A DNA stretch of 64,000 nucleotides from Nitrospirota bacterium. GTDB taxonomy: Bacteria; Nitrospirota; Nitrospiria; JACQBW01. Within the stretch, counting starts at the first letter, position 1. Every line of letters starts with the position of its first letter. The position numbers and the translations under genes were made by a program. Under the pieces are notes generated by a model. The model saw only the letters and a program-made list of their open reading frames with translations, was not told the origin of the DNA and made no database searches. Below, in pieces: positions 10,580-19,983 of the stretch. The stretch spans positions 1 to 64,000 of the forward strand of contig JACQBW010000007.1 in assembly GCA_016194305.1 (NCBI GenBank), read 5' to 3'.

Positions 10580-13500
10580 CTATTTTGACTGCTCCAGCAT
10601 TGTAACAGGAACGGAACCCGCCGGGTGTGCCGGTGGTTCTTCTGCTGTTTTGGGATTCATCATTCGGCTCCCCGCATTGATCGGAAGGAGACTCTTATCC
10701 CCAACCGGCAGGACTCTGAGATATCCCCATTGTCCGGCTTCCGCGTAAGGCATACGGTGATTCTGCCAGACATAGGTTCCCGGTAGATGGAAAGGCCCAC
10801 CTGCTCCTTCTTTAATAAAGACATCCAGATTTTCAGAGCCACCAAACTGCATTGAACTCATCATATCCGCACCTTCCATATTCGGCTTCAAGGGCCATTC
10901 GTGGCCTTCCATGCTAAATATCTGGTTTTGTTCGTCATAAGCACCGAAAACATGTATCCGAACAGGGTCGCCGGCATGGGCCGTGATGGTCGGCGTGACC
11001 GGATCCTTCTCATCGGTGACACAGGCGGTGAAGAGATTTCCCGCTTCACAACCTTTGTCCTGCCGCCAGCTCCAAGGTTCTATTCTGTAATTCACGCCTG
11101 CCAAACCAGCAATATGCTGAAGATAGGGCATGAAAGAAGTACCAATAATATTGTCTTCATCCTGGAAAAAGAGCGACGCATCGCGGTAATCCGCTTTGTC
11201 ATAATTTTCTGGTAAAGACCTGTCCACGATGACATCGACATTCCATGAATTCTTTAGACTGACGTCTTCGCCCGTTTTTGGATCGCGATAGGTCGAACCT
11301 CTCGGTCCGACGATGATTCCTCCAAAAAGACCATCTCGTACGTTGTTGAGAATATTTCCCCAATCGTAGACGATCGCCGCGGTTTCACCATATTCCGCCG
11401 GAGCAAAATAGGTATAGGTACGATGTTCTCCCGGACCAATCGTCTGGTCTCCTGGATTCAGTCCCACGTTCACTCCTTGCGAGTCTTTTGGGTCGAATGC
11501 AAGCATATCGGCACTGAATGATGCCCGGCCGGCCTTCAATTCATTTTTAAGATTGATCTTGATGCAATCGCCTACATTAACATGAAGCGTCAATGGCATC
11601 GGCTGATAATCCGAGGAGACTTTACTCTTTTCTCCTTCCAGCATAAAGATCTTCCCCTTCGGATTCGAAACCTGTAGTTTCCGGTCAAAATCTACTTCGA
11701 TCATATCCGGAGCCAGATTGTTGAATTTTAGCGCACGATCAACCGCAACCACGTTAAAGGTCTTAACGGGCGCATCCGCAGGACAGACCGAAGCGGCAGA
11801 CTGAGGAATTTCTTCATGTCCCGGAAGCGGTTTCAAATCATCCGTTTTCTTGTCCAATACCCGGATAATTCCCCAGCTCCCTTCCGAAAGATGAGACGCT
11901 CTGCCATTATAGTGGAGATAGTCCCCCGCCATCTGCTGGGCGCCACCGGCCCGAGTCACCAGGTCGTACCGTTCGGCAATGCCGACATGATAAGCATTCC
12001 TCAAATCGGAATATTGCGCATAACGTTCCGTTCGAAAGGCATGTCCTGATACGTGCCAGGTATGCGTTTCATTCATCATCACATGAAGGAGCCTGAAAAC
12101 AATTGGATCTCCCAAATAGGCCTTGAGCAAAGGGGTCGCAGGGTCCTGATTATGGTGCGCCAGACTTGAAAAGACCATGGAAGGGTCCTTGTTATCAAGC
12201 AAGCGCCTTGCCAAAGACTCGGTTCGGAAGAAGATTCCCCCTCCCGTCGTATGGGTGCCTCCGTTCAGCATCGTGTGGGAAACCATGTTCAGGTCATCCG
12301 GCATGGTAAAGGAGATCGTCTGGCCTGCATCAATCGATGCCTTGACTGTCTGACCTGGGGGGTTCCCTTCGGTGACCACCTGAGCTGTATAGGGAACGGT
12401 GTCATGCATATGAACTACCATCTCCCGGAAACTTCCCTTGGTATTGTAACCGACCGTTTCCGTCGTATGAATGTCGGCAATCGGACCGCTTCGAATCTCT
12501 TTTCCGGTCTTCGGGTCATGATAAGTCGAACCGACCGGTTCTATGATCATACTTCCTACCCCGCCATGAGGCCAGGTTGTCGCACCCAATGCGTGATCAT
12601 GCCAGAAAACTGTACCAAGATCCGAATCAACCCAATAACGATACCGAAGATATTCGGCCGAAGCGATCTCTCCCTTTTTGTGGGAATACTTTAAAGGCTC
12701 CGTAAAAGTGATCGTATCCCCCTCCATTGATTTGATCCAACGAACTTCCACTGTTTTGACTTCATGCATGCCGATCATAATATCGGCACCGACATGAAAT
12801 TTCGTGGCTCCCTCTCCCATCTGCACCTTAATACTGGAAGCACCCGCTTTTGCATCGTCGGTCAAAAGACCGTTCATGGGGGCCGGCATCCCCTTGTGTT
12901 CTTTTTTTCCAATCATGGTAAAAGGACGCACCGACTGTTCGTATGAATATCCAGTCATGACACCGTCAGACGACTGATTGTCAAATTGGATAAAATGGGG
13001 ATGAATATTGATTTTTGACATCTGAAAATTCGTGGTGTCATTGTCATTCCATTCGCTTTTCAAGATCACATCGACGCAATCGTAAACATTGGCACGATAA
13101 ACCAGCGGTCTTGCCAATTCAGGATTGGATCTTGCCGCCGCCTCTTCCTCATGAAGAACATATATTGTCCCATGCGGATCGACAACCGGTTTCTGACTTC
13201 CTAGCGCTGTTCCAAGCATGATCGGCGTCTCAATAAAGTGAATGGTATACTGCTTCCGACCAGCTCCTTCGGGACAGAGGCTCCATTTCCCCTGTTCACC
13301 CGGCTTTGCCGGCAGTGAAGTCTCTTGTCCCAAAGAACCCTCGCTTCCCGGGTCTGTCGATAGCGCGCCTGTGTTTTTCGCCACATGGAACGGCTCTAAC
13401 CAGGGCGCCGGACCATGATGCCGTGCAAAGGGGACTCTCTTGCCGAAATGCGGCTTGAAATGCGGCCACGCCAACTTCCCTGTTTTTTCCTCAAAGAGTA

Positions 13501-14674
13501 ATGGGGGCCTTTTCCCGGGCATCGGAGATTTATATTTTGGAAAGGGAAACGCCCCGGTCGCCTCCGTTTCACCCATGGCTTTATTACCATCCCAGTTCCA
13601 GTCCCATACCGTCGCGTCATAGGCCTCGATCTGACCCTTCTCATCTGCGGTGTGGCCCGGTTGACCGGCAGGAGGGAGCATCATCTTGACCCACTCTTTA
13701 ATAGAGATATCGGGGACTTGCTTTGACCAATCGGTTTTGTCAGCAGTGATATGCCATTTCTTGTTATACCAATCCACCGTCTTATCGACCAGTTTATCCG
13801 ACGTCACGGGTCCTTTCATACGCCCTTTCCGATCCGGAAGTTCTTGAAGCGGAGGCATGATATCTGTGCTGCCAAAGGGATAATTTCCGGACTGAAGCGT
13901 ATTGTAGACACGCCAATAGGTCCACATTCCGGAGACATAGTGATGCGCGACATGACAGTGCATCAAGAAATCGCCGGCCAGTTGTTGACAGAGGCCCGAT
14001 CCGCACTCAACTTGCAGATCAAGCGCTTCAGAAGGTCCGATCACCGCAACATCGACACGGTCCGAAGTGGTACGAATCACCGGATATTTCATGGGTCCGT
14101 CCGTCCCCGCATTCAACAGTTCATCCCCTTTGCCATCTGCCTTCGGCTGACGAAGCCATCGAATCGTCCCTCCATGGGGATGATGCGAATGGAAAACTTC
14201 TCCTCCGCCATGAATGAGGCGATATTTTGCCGGATCACCCATGTAGGATCTCGGTAGCGCGGTAGGGGGATCCCCAAAGGTATAGGCATTGTAGGCATGG
14301 GATTCATCTTCAAAATGGAAATATTTCTCCTGCTGCGCCAGGTTGTTCAATCCAAACGGTTCGCTTCGAAAGTTGATCGCACGGGCCGAAGGACGATAGG
14401 AGTCTGAGTTCGGATCGCGCTGAGGGATCATCTCACCATGGCGGTTCAATGGTCGGAAAGATTCATCCCCGATTTCATGATAATAAATGGTAAACTCTCT
14501 GAAATCATGGGCCATGGGATATCTTTTCTTGTCAAAGGCAATCATCATCTGCCAGCCGCTCTTGTTCCCCTTACCCGTAATCGGGTCAAGATAGATCGCC
14601 CCCATCGGTTCCACCATAAAGGCACCGATCATCCCGAGGCTGCTCGATTCGCGTCCGACATGGCTGTGAAGCAT
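10580..14674 (-). CDS. Giant multicopper oxidase, C-terminal part of a frameshifted gene
   Basis: A 1364-aa frame that is open back to 14710, where an in-frame TAA ends it. It opens inside a cupredoxin domain (WYIRPDEQEG, then MLHSHVG), so it is not a complete protein. It holds parts of six cupredoxin domains as three pairs. Pair 1 keeps HSH at the start, HSHHPH (HxxHxH) near 165 and the type-1/type-3 motif HCHVAHHYVSGM near 240. Pair 2 has HPH near 556, HDH near 690 and an altered HTWHVSGH near 870. Pair 3 has lost nearly all ligands. The size and arrangement recall large secreted oxidases of the MofA/OmpB kind (family knowledge). The N-terminal part is the next entry. Confidence 0.85.
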   Translation of the reverse strand: MLHSHVGRESSSLGMIGAFMVEPMGAIYLDPITGKGNKSGWQMMIAFDKKRYPMAHDFREFTIYYHEIGDESFRPLNRHGEMIPQRDPNSDSYRPSARAINFRSEPFGLNNLAQQEKYFHFEDESHAYNAYTFGDPPTALPRSYMGDPAKYRLIHGGGEVFHSHHPHGGTIRWLRQPKADGKGDELLNAGTDGPMKYPVIRTTSDRVDVAVIGPSEALDLQVECGSGLCQQLAGDFLMHCHVAHHYVSGMWTYWRVYNTLQSGNYPFGSTDIMPPLQELPDRKGRMKGPVTSDKLVDKTVDWYNKKWHITADKTDWSKQVPDISIKEWVKMMLPPAGQPGHTADEKGQIEAYDATVWDWNWDGNKAMGETEATGAFPFPKYKSPMPGKRPPLLFEEKTGKLAWPHFKPHFGKRVPFARHHGPAPWLEPFHVAKNTGALSTDPGSEGSLGQETSLPAKPGEQGKWSLCPEGAGRKQYTIHFIETPIMLGTALGSQKPVVDPHGTIYVLHEEEAAARSNPELARPLVYRANVYDCVDVILKSEWNDNDTTNFQMSKINIHPHFIQFDNQSSDGVMTGYSYEQSVRPFTMIGKKEHKGMPAPMNGLLTDDAKAGASSIKVQMGEGATKFHVGADIMIGMHEVKTVEVRWIKSMEGDTITFTEPLKYSHKKGEIASAEYLRYRYWVDSDLGTVFWHDHALGATTWPHGGVGSMIIEPVGSTYHDPKTGKEIRSGPIADIHTTETVGYNTKGSFREMVVHMHDTVPYTAQVVTEGNPPGQTVKASIDAGQTISFTMPDDLNMVSHTMLNGGTHTTGGGIFFRTESLARRLLDNKDPSMVFSSLAHHNQDPATPLLKAYLGDPIVFRLLHVMMNETHTWHVSGHAFRTERYAQYSDLRNAYHVGIAERYDLVTRAGGAQQMAGDYLHYNGRASHLSEGSWGIIRVLDKKTDDLKPLPGHEEIPQSAASVCPADAPVKTFNVVAVDRALKFNNLAPDMIEVDFDRKLQVSNPKGKIFMLEGEKSKVSSDYQPMPLTLHVNVGDCIKINLKNELKAGRASFSADMLAFDPKDSQGVNVGLNPGDQTIGPGEHRTYTYFAPAEYGETAAIVYDWGNILNNVRDGLFGGIIVGPRGSTYRDPKTGEDVSLKNSWNVDVIVDRSLPENYDKADYRDASLFFQDEDNIIGTSFMPYLQHIAGLAGVNYRIEPWSWRQDKGCEAGNLFTACVTDEKDPVTPTITAHAGDPVRIHVFGAYDEQNQIFSMEGHEWPLKPNMEGADMMSSMQFGGSENLDVFIKEGAGGPFHLPGTYVWQNHRMPYAEAGQWGYLRVLPVGDKSLLPINAGSRMMNPKTAEEPPAHPAGSVPVTMLEQSK

Positions 14675-15354
14675 GTGGGCCCCTTCCTGTTCGTCTGGAC
14701 GGATATACCATTATTGATACAATCACCCTGGCTTCCACGAATTGTAAGGGGTTGAATTAAATTAGTTTGTTCTCCATTGTCCACGGCACCTGGATCGTTG
14801 TCGTGGGCCCTCGCTTCTTTATTCTTTTTCTCTTCTTCTCTTACTTTTTGAAGATTTTCAGTCAGCACATACATAAAACCAGGATGATAATCGCCCCATT
14901 GATTAAGAGTAATCTCGACATTAATCGCGGTCACGTCAAATTCTTTTTTAAGTGCGCCAGCCGGACAATGGCCTCCGCCTGTCACCGTTTCGCTCACCGT
15001 TCCAGGTCCAAGAAAGAAACTACGGTCCATTTGCTGCATCGTGGACATTTCCTGAAAGGGTCCCGCAGCATGCTCTTTATGTTTCCCGCCCGAGATTTCT
15101 TCCATCAATTTGTTCATGGCAGCGTCAATCTTTGCCGAATCGCCGCTTTTACCTTCATAGGATTCCTCCTGCTCGATCTGTTTCTTCAATTTAACCTGCC
15201 AGGATGAATCTTCTTCGGCCGCCGTCGCAACAACCTGATGGTGATGTTCTTCTCCTGCAAGGGCAATTCTTACCGCAAGCGGATTTGTCAACCCGGATAG
15301 AAACATCAATAAAGCAATAATCGGGAACATTCTGCTCAAGAGCCCGCTGATCAT
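14629..15354 (-). pseudogene. Giant multicopper oxidase, N-terminal fragment ending in a frameshift
   Basis: A 241-aa frame with a good start (AGGAG 6 nt before the ATG) and a signal peptide (MFPIIALLMFLSGLTNPLAV), then His residues and a charged helical region. A cupredoxin domain begins near residue 130 (FDVTAINVEITLNQWGDYHP) and reaches LTIRGSQGDCINN. From there the frame is wrong: the last ~30 residues are shifted reading of the same DNA whose other frame gives YIRPDEQEGAHMLHSHVG. One extra base near 14710 would rejoin the frames, but the strands and HxHG copper motif expected between GDC and WYI would still be missing. Confidence 0.8.
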
Positions 15355-15605
15355 AAAATTCTCCTCTCCGTTAAAAACTTTTTGATCTTGTTCATAATAT
15401 GATTCGTCGGTTTCCGAAAAATGAAAGCATTCAGGGATCTGTTCGTATCAATCATGTTGTAAAGATTTTATTAAAAAACGCATTTAACAGAATTTGCTTC
15501 AAAATATCAAGACTTTTTTTATCTGATCTGCTCTTTTTGTTTTCGGGGCTCTGAATGGAAAGGGAATGAATGTATCGACTGTCGGAGGGGAATGATATCG
15601 TCTTT

Positions 15606-16997
15606 TCAGGAAGTGGAGAGATGTTCTGATTCAGTTCGATGTTGACGCATTTTATTATAAAGTGTCGCCCGGCTGATACCGAGAAGTTTGGCAGCCTGCG
15701 TTCTATTTCCATTCGCCTTTTTCATCGCAATCGCGATTCTTTCTCTTTCCAGGATCTGAATCGCAAAATGAGTGGATTCCTGAAGCGGATCGATCGATTC
15801 GTCTTCCGCCGACCGCTCGCTAAATAGCGCTTCCAGTCTGATTTCATTTCCGGGGCTGATCAATACCGCTCTTTCTATGACATTTTCAAGTTCGCGGACA
15901 TTTCCGTGCCAGGGATAATCCATGAGAATCTTCATGACCTGAGGCGAAATCAGTTTCGGCAATAATGCGTTGTGTTCGCAATATTTTTTTATAAAATGAT
16001 CCACCAGAAGAGGGATATCCTCCTTGCGTTCCTTGAGCGACGGAAGAAGGACCGGAACGACCGCCAGGCGATAATACAGATCCTCACGGAAAGTCTTCTT
16101 TTTAACCCCCTCCCGAAGGTCTTTATTGGTTGCGGCCACCACCCGGACATCGACATGAACGCTTTTGTTGCTCCCTACCGGTTTAAATTCACTCTCCTGG
16201 AGAACTCTCAGAAGTTTGGATTGAAAGGCGATCGTGGTATCGCCAATTTCATCCAGCAGGAGCGTCCCGCCATCCGCCTCTTCAAACAGACCTTTCTTAT
16301 TGCTAATCGCACCTGTAAAAGAACCCCTCACATGACCAAACAATTCACTCTCCAGGAGCGTTTCAGGAAGCGCGCCGCAGTCTACCGTCACAAACGGGCG
16401 TTCTCTCCGGGGGGAATTAAAATGTATGGCTCGAGCGATCAACTCTTTACCTGTTCCCGATTCTCCATTGATTAATATGGTCGTATTGCTGTACGCCACC
16501 ATTTTGATCATTCTAAAAAGGGATCGCATCCGGGGGCTTTGTCCGATAATATCCTTAAAATCCTTGTTCACTTCCACTTTTTCTCGAAGCTGTTCCACTT
16601 CCAGTTTCAGATGATAGATTTCGAGCGCTTTCTTGACGACCAGCTTGACTTCGTCGTTATTAACCGGCTTGGTCAGGTAGTCAAACGCCCCTTCTTTCAT
16701 CGCAGAGACCGCCGTATCCACCGTTCCAAAGGCAGTCAACAGGATTACCAGCGTGTTCGGTGCTTTCTCTTTCACTTTTTTAAGGAGTTGAATGCCGTCC
16801 ATACCCCCCATTTTCAAATCAGAGATGACCAGATCAAACGGATCTGTCTCCAAACGCCTGACCGCCTCTTCTCCTGACGAAGCGCTCTCGACCTGATACC
16901 CCTCTTTTGCCAGAATCTTTTTAAAGAGAGCTCTCATATTCGGCTCGTCATCAACGACCAGAATTCGGTCAGCGGATGGAAGATTTCTGGTATTCAT
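15606..16997 (-). CDS. Sigma54-dependent response regulator (NtrC/AtoC family)
   Basis: 463 aa. Receiver domain 11-125 has acidic DDE, the phospho-acceptor in VISDLKM and LLTAFG. An AAA+ sigma54-activation domain (~145-380) has Walker A GESGTGKE, a GSFTGA loop (Ser in place of the usual Ala of GAFTGA) and Walker B LLLDEIGD. A Fis-type HTH closes the protein (NRTQAAKLLGISRATLYNKM). Its start overlaps the kinase stop by 4 nt (ATGA), so the pair is coupled. It sits directly upstream of the multicopper oxidase gene on the same strand and may regulate it, although I found no clear -24/-12 site in 15355-15605. Confidence 0.95.
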   Translation of the reverse strand: MNTRNLPSADRILVVDDEPNMRALFKKILAKEGYQVESASSGEEAVRRLETDPFDLVISDLKMGGMDGIQLLKKVKEKAPNTLVILLTAFGTVDTAVSAMKEGAFDYLTKPVNNDEVKLVVKKALEIYHLKLEVEQLREKVEVNKDFKDIIGQSPRMRSLFRMIKMVAYSNTTILINGESGTGKELIARAIHFNSPRRERPFVTVDCGALPETLLESELFGHVRGSFTGAISNKKGLFEEADGGTLLLDEIGDTTIAFQSKLLRVLQESEFKPVGSNKSVHVDVRVVAATNKDLREGVKKKTFREDLYYRLAVVPVLLPSLKERKEDIPLLVDHFIKKYCEHNALLPKLISPQVMKILMDYPWHGNVRELENVIERAVLISPGNEIRLEALFSERSAEDESIDPLQESTHFAIQILERERIAIAMKKANGNRTQAAKLLGISRATLYNKMRQHRTESEHLSTS

Positions 16998-18172
16998 TTT
17001 TCCACTTCCTTCTTTTTGACAGGAAAATAGAGATAGAAAATCGTCCCTTTTCCCGGACTGCTTTCAACGGCCATCCTGCCCCCATGTCCCTTCATGATAC
17101 TTTCGCAAATGGATAATCCAAGTCCCATCCCTTTCGTCTGCTTGGTTGTAAAAAAAGTGCGGAAGATTTTAGGAAGATCATTCGGTTGGATGCCGGATCC
17201 TGTATCTTCGACCCTGATGACCACTTCGTTGGATCCCGGCGCCAGACCATGTCCGCGGATCTCTTCTCGATCACTCTGATCAATCTCTCCGCCTACGGTC
17301 AATTCCCCCCCATCCGGCATGGCTTCAATCGCGTTAAAGAAAAGATTCACCAGGACCTGCATCACCTGCTGGGGATCCGCCCAGATCTGCGGAAGTTCAT
17401 CCTGGGTTGTAACGGAAGTCTGAATCTTTTGTTTGAGAGCTTGTCCCGAAATGAGATCGACGGCTTTGCGAATCACCTGGGTGACATCCACCTCGGCAAA
17501 CTGGGAGGGAGTCGGTCGTCCGAATTCCATCAAATCCCGCATGATTTTCTTGCAGCGGCGGGCCTCTTCTTCGATAATTTTCAGGGAATGATAACGGGGA
17601 TCACCCGGGTCGACTTCCGTCAACAGGTCCTGGGTAAAACCGAGAACAATCCCGAGGGGATTATTAAATTCATGGGCAATTGAAGCGGCCATCTCTCCTA
17701 TCGAGACCAGTCTTTCGGAGCTGATGAGCTGTTGCTCCATCTCCTTTTCACGCGTGACATCTTTCGCGATTTCGACCACCCATTTCACCGCTTTCCCGGA
17801 GTCATTCCGATCGGTCTTCACCGGCATGAGGAGCAGTTCCTCAAAACAGGCTTCCCGGGTTTGAACGTTCTGATCTTTAAGCAGCACAAAACCGGCTTCG
17901 CCCCGTTCAAATGTTTTTAGCGCGGGACAGTAAGTACAGGGCTCCTCCTTATTATAAAAAACCTGATAGCATTTCCCGCCATTTTCATGGTAACCCCGTA
18001 TTCCGTTCGGACTGCGACGTGCCGCCGCGGAATTAATATAAAGGACATTAAACTGATGATCAATGATTTCAATCGCCTCCGGGAAACCATCCAGGACAGC
18101 CTGAAACAGCTGTTCCCGCTCTTCCAGGACTCGAAGACGTTCAATCAAATTCTGATCTTTTGAATGCGGCAT
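16994..18172 (-). CDS. PAS-domain sensor histidine kinase
   Basis: 392 aa, with no membrane segment, so it senses in the cytoplasm. A PAS domain (~20-135) carries a Cys cluster (CYQVFYNKEEPCTYCP) seen in PAS domains of redox-type sensors. The phosphoacceptor His lies in ASIAHEFNNPLG near 165. The ATPase domain has NLFFNAIEAMPDGG (N box), EDTGSGI (G1) and GMGLGLSI (G2). It is coupled to the sigma54 regulator at 16994-16997. The Cys cluster suggests redox or metal sensing (inference). Confidence 0.93.
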   Translation of the reverse strand: MPHSKDQNLIERLRVLEEREQLFQAVLDGFPEAIEIIDHQFNVLYINSAAARRSPNGIRGYHENGGKCYQVFYNKEEPCTYCPALKTFERGEAGFVLLKDQNVQTREACFEELLLMPVKTDRNDSGKAVKWVVEIAKDVTREKEMEQQLISSERLVSIGEMAASIAHEFNNPLGIVLGFTQDLLTEVDPGDPRYHSLKIIEEEARRCKKIMRDLMEFGRPTPSQFAEVDVTQVIRKAVDLISGQALKQKIQTSVTTQDELPQIWADPQQVMQVLVNLFFNAIEAMPDGGELTVGGEIDQSDREEIRGHGLAPGSNEVVIRVEDTGSGIQPNDLPKIFRTFFTTKQTKGMGLGLSICESIMKGHGGRMAVESSPGKGTIFYLYFPVKKKEVEK

Positions 18173-18276
18173 AAATTAATCCTATTCCCTTGAAAAAAGG
18201 AAGTCAATATCATTTCAATGTCGTGAAATCAAAGTAAATATGGCGCTGGAATTTTTCGGCTGGGAAAGGAAGGCGT

Positions 18277-19617
18277 CTAGTTTGAAGCTTTGGCTTCCTG
18301 GAGCTTTTCAGACGGGAATTTTATCTTTTCGACTTTGACCTTGACAATTCTTCTGAGATCCATGTCGACAATGGTAAACTTGTAATCTCCAAACTGGATG
18401 ATTTCACCCCCCCGGGGCATATTCTGAAGCTGGGAGAGGACAAATCCCCCCAGCGTCTCGTATTCTCCCGACTCCGGAATTGGAAGCTTATAATCCATAT
18501 TGAGGTCCCGGACCGATAATGAAGCATCAATCAACAGGGAGCCGTCTTTCAGACGTTCGACCGGCTTCTCTTCTGTGTCATATTCGTCGCGAATTTCACC
18601 GACAATTTCTTCGATCAGATCTTCCATCGTCACGAGTCCTTCTACACTTCCATATTCATTGATGACGATCGCCATCTGCATTCTCCTTCTCTGGAGCTCC
18701 TTTAAAAGATGGCTGACTTTCATCGTTTCAGGCACAAAATAAGCGGGATGAAGCATGTTTTTTAAAATGAGCGGCTGTTTATTCGCGAGAGATTCAAAGA
18801 TGTTTTTATAATTGAGGAGCCCAATGATATCATTGATCCCTCTCTTAAAGACGGGGTACCTTGAAAATTTATGCTCGGCGGCATATTTGAGGAGTTCCTC
18901 TTCCGATGTATTCAGATCAAGCGCATGAATTTTGGGCCTGGGAATCATGACTTCTTTGACTGAGATATCGGTAAATTCGAATACCGAATGGATAAGTTCC
19001 TGCTCGGTCTGGTCGATCAAGCCCTGTTCACGGCCCTCTTTTAACATCAGTTTGATTTCCTCTTCCGAACCATGGGTATTCTCGATAATATTCTTCGATA
19101 TTTTGAAGGGACGCAGTACGATTCTTGACGAGTAGGTGAGCACTTTCGCCAGTGGAAGAAAGATTTTATAAAGTATATCCATGGGCTTGGCCATGGCAAG
19201 CGCAATCTTGTCCGGATATCGAAGTGCCAGGGATTTGGGAACTAACTCTCCCAGTGTGAGTGAAAAATAAGAAACAAAAACAACAACAACGGCGACCGAA
19301 AGTCCCTCACTGACCTTCTGGATTGCAGGATTGGGTATCGCCTGGAACAGGGGTTTCAGAACTTCGACCGAGATCACGCCGCCGATCGCGGCAGCTGTCG
19401 AACTGATAATGGTCAGTCCGATTTGTACGCTTGCCAGAAATCTCTCCATGTCCTTATGAAATGAGTGGATGATGATCGCACTTCGATCTCCATCCTCGGC
19501 CTTTTTCTTAATCTGAGCTTTCCGGGCGGCAATAATAGCGATTTCTGTACAGGAGAAAAATCCACTCACCAGGATCAAAATAAAAATAATGCTCAGATCT
19601 AAACCCAAATGACTCAT
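18277..19617 (-). CDS. CNNM/CorC/HlyC-family membrane protein with CBS domains
   Basis: About 446 aa. An N-terminal DUF21 transmembrane domain (~1-190, starting LDLSIIFILILVSGFFSCTE) is followed by a CBS pair (~205-330; VKEVMIPRPKIHALDL and MQMAIVINEYGSVEGLVTMEDLIEEIVG) and a C-terminal CorC_HlyC domain (~345-430). The family moves or senses Mg2+ and other divalent ions. I chose the ATG at 19617, with AGGAG close upstream, over an in-frame GTG at 19635. Confidence 0.93.
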   Translation of the reverse strand: MSHLGLDLSIIFILILVSGFFSCTEIAIIAARKAQIKKKAEDGDRSAIIIHSFHKDMERFLASVQIGLTIISSTAAAIGGVISVEVLKPLFQAIPNPAIQKVSEGLSVAVVVVFVSYFSLTLGELVPKSLALRYPDKIALAMAKPMDILYKIFLPLAKVLTYSSRIVLRPFKISKNIIENTHGSEEEIKLMLKEGREQGLIDQTEQELIHSVFEFTDISVKEVMIPRPKIHALDLNTSEEELLKYAAEHKFSRYPVFKRGINDIIGLLNYKNIFESLANKQPLILKNMLHPAYFVPETMKVSHLLKELQRRRMQMAIVINEYGSVEGLVTMEDLIEEIVGEIRDEYDTEEKPVERLKDGSLLIDASLSVRDLNMDYKLPIPESGEYETLGGFVLSQLQNMPRGGEIIQFGDYKFTIVDMDLRRIVKVKVEKIKFPSEKLQEAKASN

Positions 19618-19983
19618 TCTCTTCTCCTCTGACACGCGGATACCCGACGAAATTTAGAATAACATAGTTCCCGGATTGTCACAAGCCCGATTTATTAACA
19701 TATCATTTACAATAAAATTGTTTGTTTTCTTCCTGACGCCCTCTCAATTTGATTTCGATTGACATTTTTTCATGATTAAGATAAATTGTACCTTATTCCG
19801 ATGGGATTAATAAAGATTGAAAAAGAGCGAAACAATTTCAATCTGCCGCACAAGGATCCTTGCCTGGAGTCTTACTTAAGAGTAAAATAAATAGAATGGC
19901 TTCAGAAAGGACCCCCGGTCTCAATTTAAATCAGAAATGATTTAAAACCATCTTTTATATCCATTTTTCTGCAAGGAGTGTGT
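19618..19983. other. Intergenic region holding the sulfate-operon promoter and a hairpin-rich leader
   Basis: 366 bp between the divergent CorC-like gene and aprA. Besides the promoter at 19759-19787 it contains two perfect inverted repeats in what would be the mRNA leader. AGATTGAAA (19814-19822) pairs with TTTCAATCT (19836-19844). TTTAAATCA (19925-19933) pairs with TGATTTAAA (19938-19946) across a GAAA tetraloop. A weaker stem, TTACT/AGTAA, lies near 19872. No ORF with an RBS is seen. I do not recognise a known riboswitch class. Confidence 0.5.
19759..19787 (+). promoter_or_regulatory. Predicted sigma70 promoter of the sulfate reduction operon
   Basis: A perfect -35 box TTGACA (19759-19764), a 17-nt spacer and TAAATT (19782-19787) as the -10. 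Transcription would start near 19794, giving a leader of about 190 nt before aprA. Confidence 0.65.

Noticed and set aside
12251-12694. Plus-strand ORFs of 60-168 aa inside the multicopper oxidase region
   Set aside because: They have no ribosome sites or recognisable domains and are antisense to conserved cupredoxin sequence.
15355-15605. Sigma54 (-24/-12) promoter before the multicopper oxidase
   Set aside because: No GG-N10-GC pair with the usual context is seen on the minus strand in this gap.
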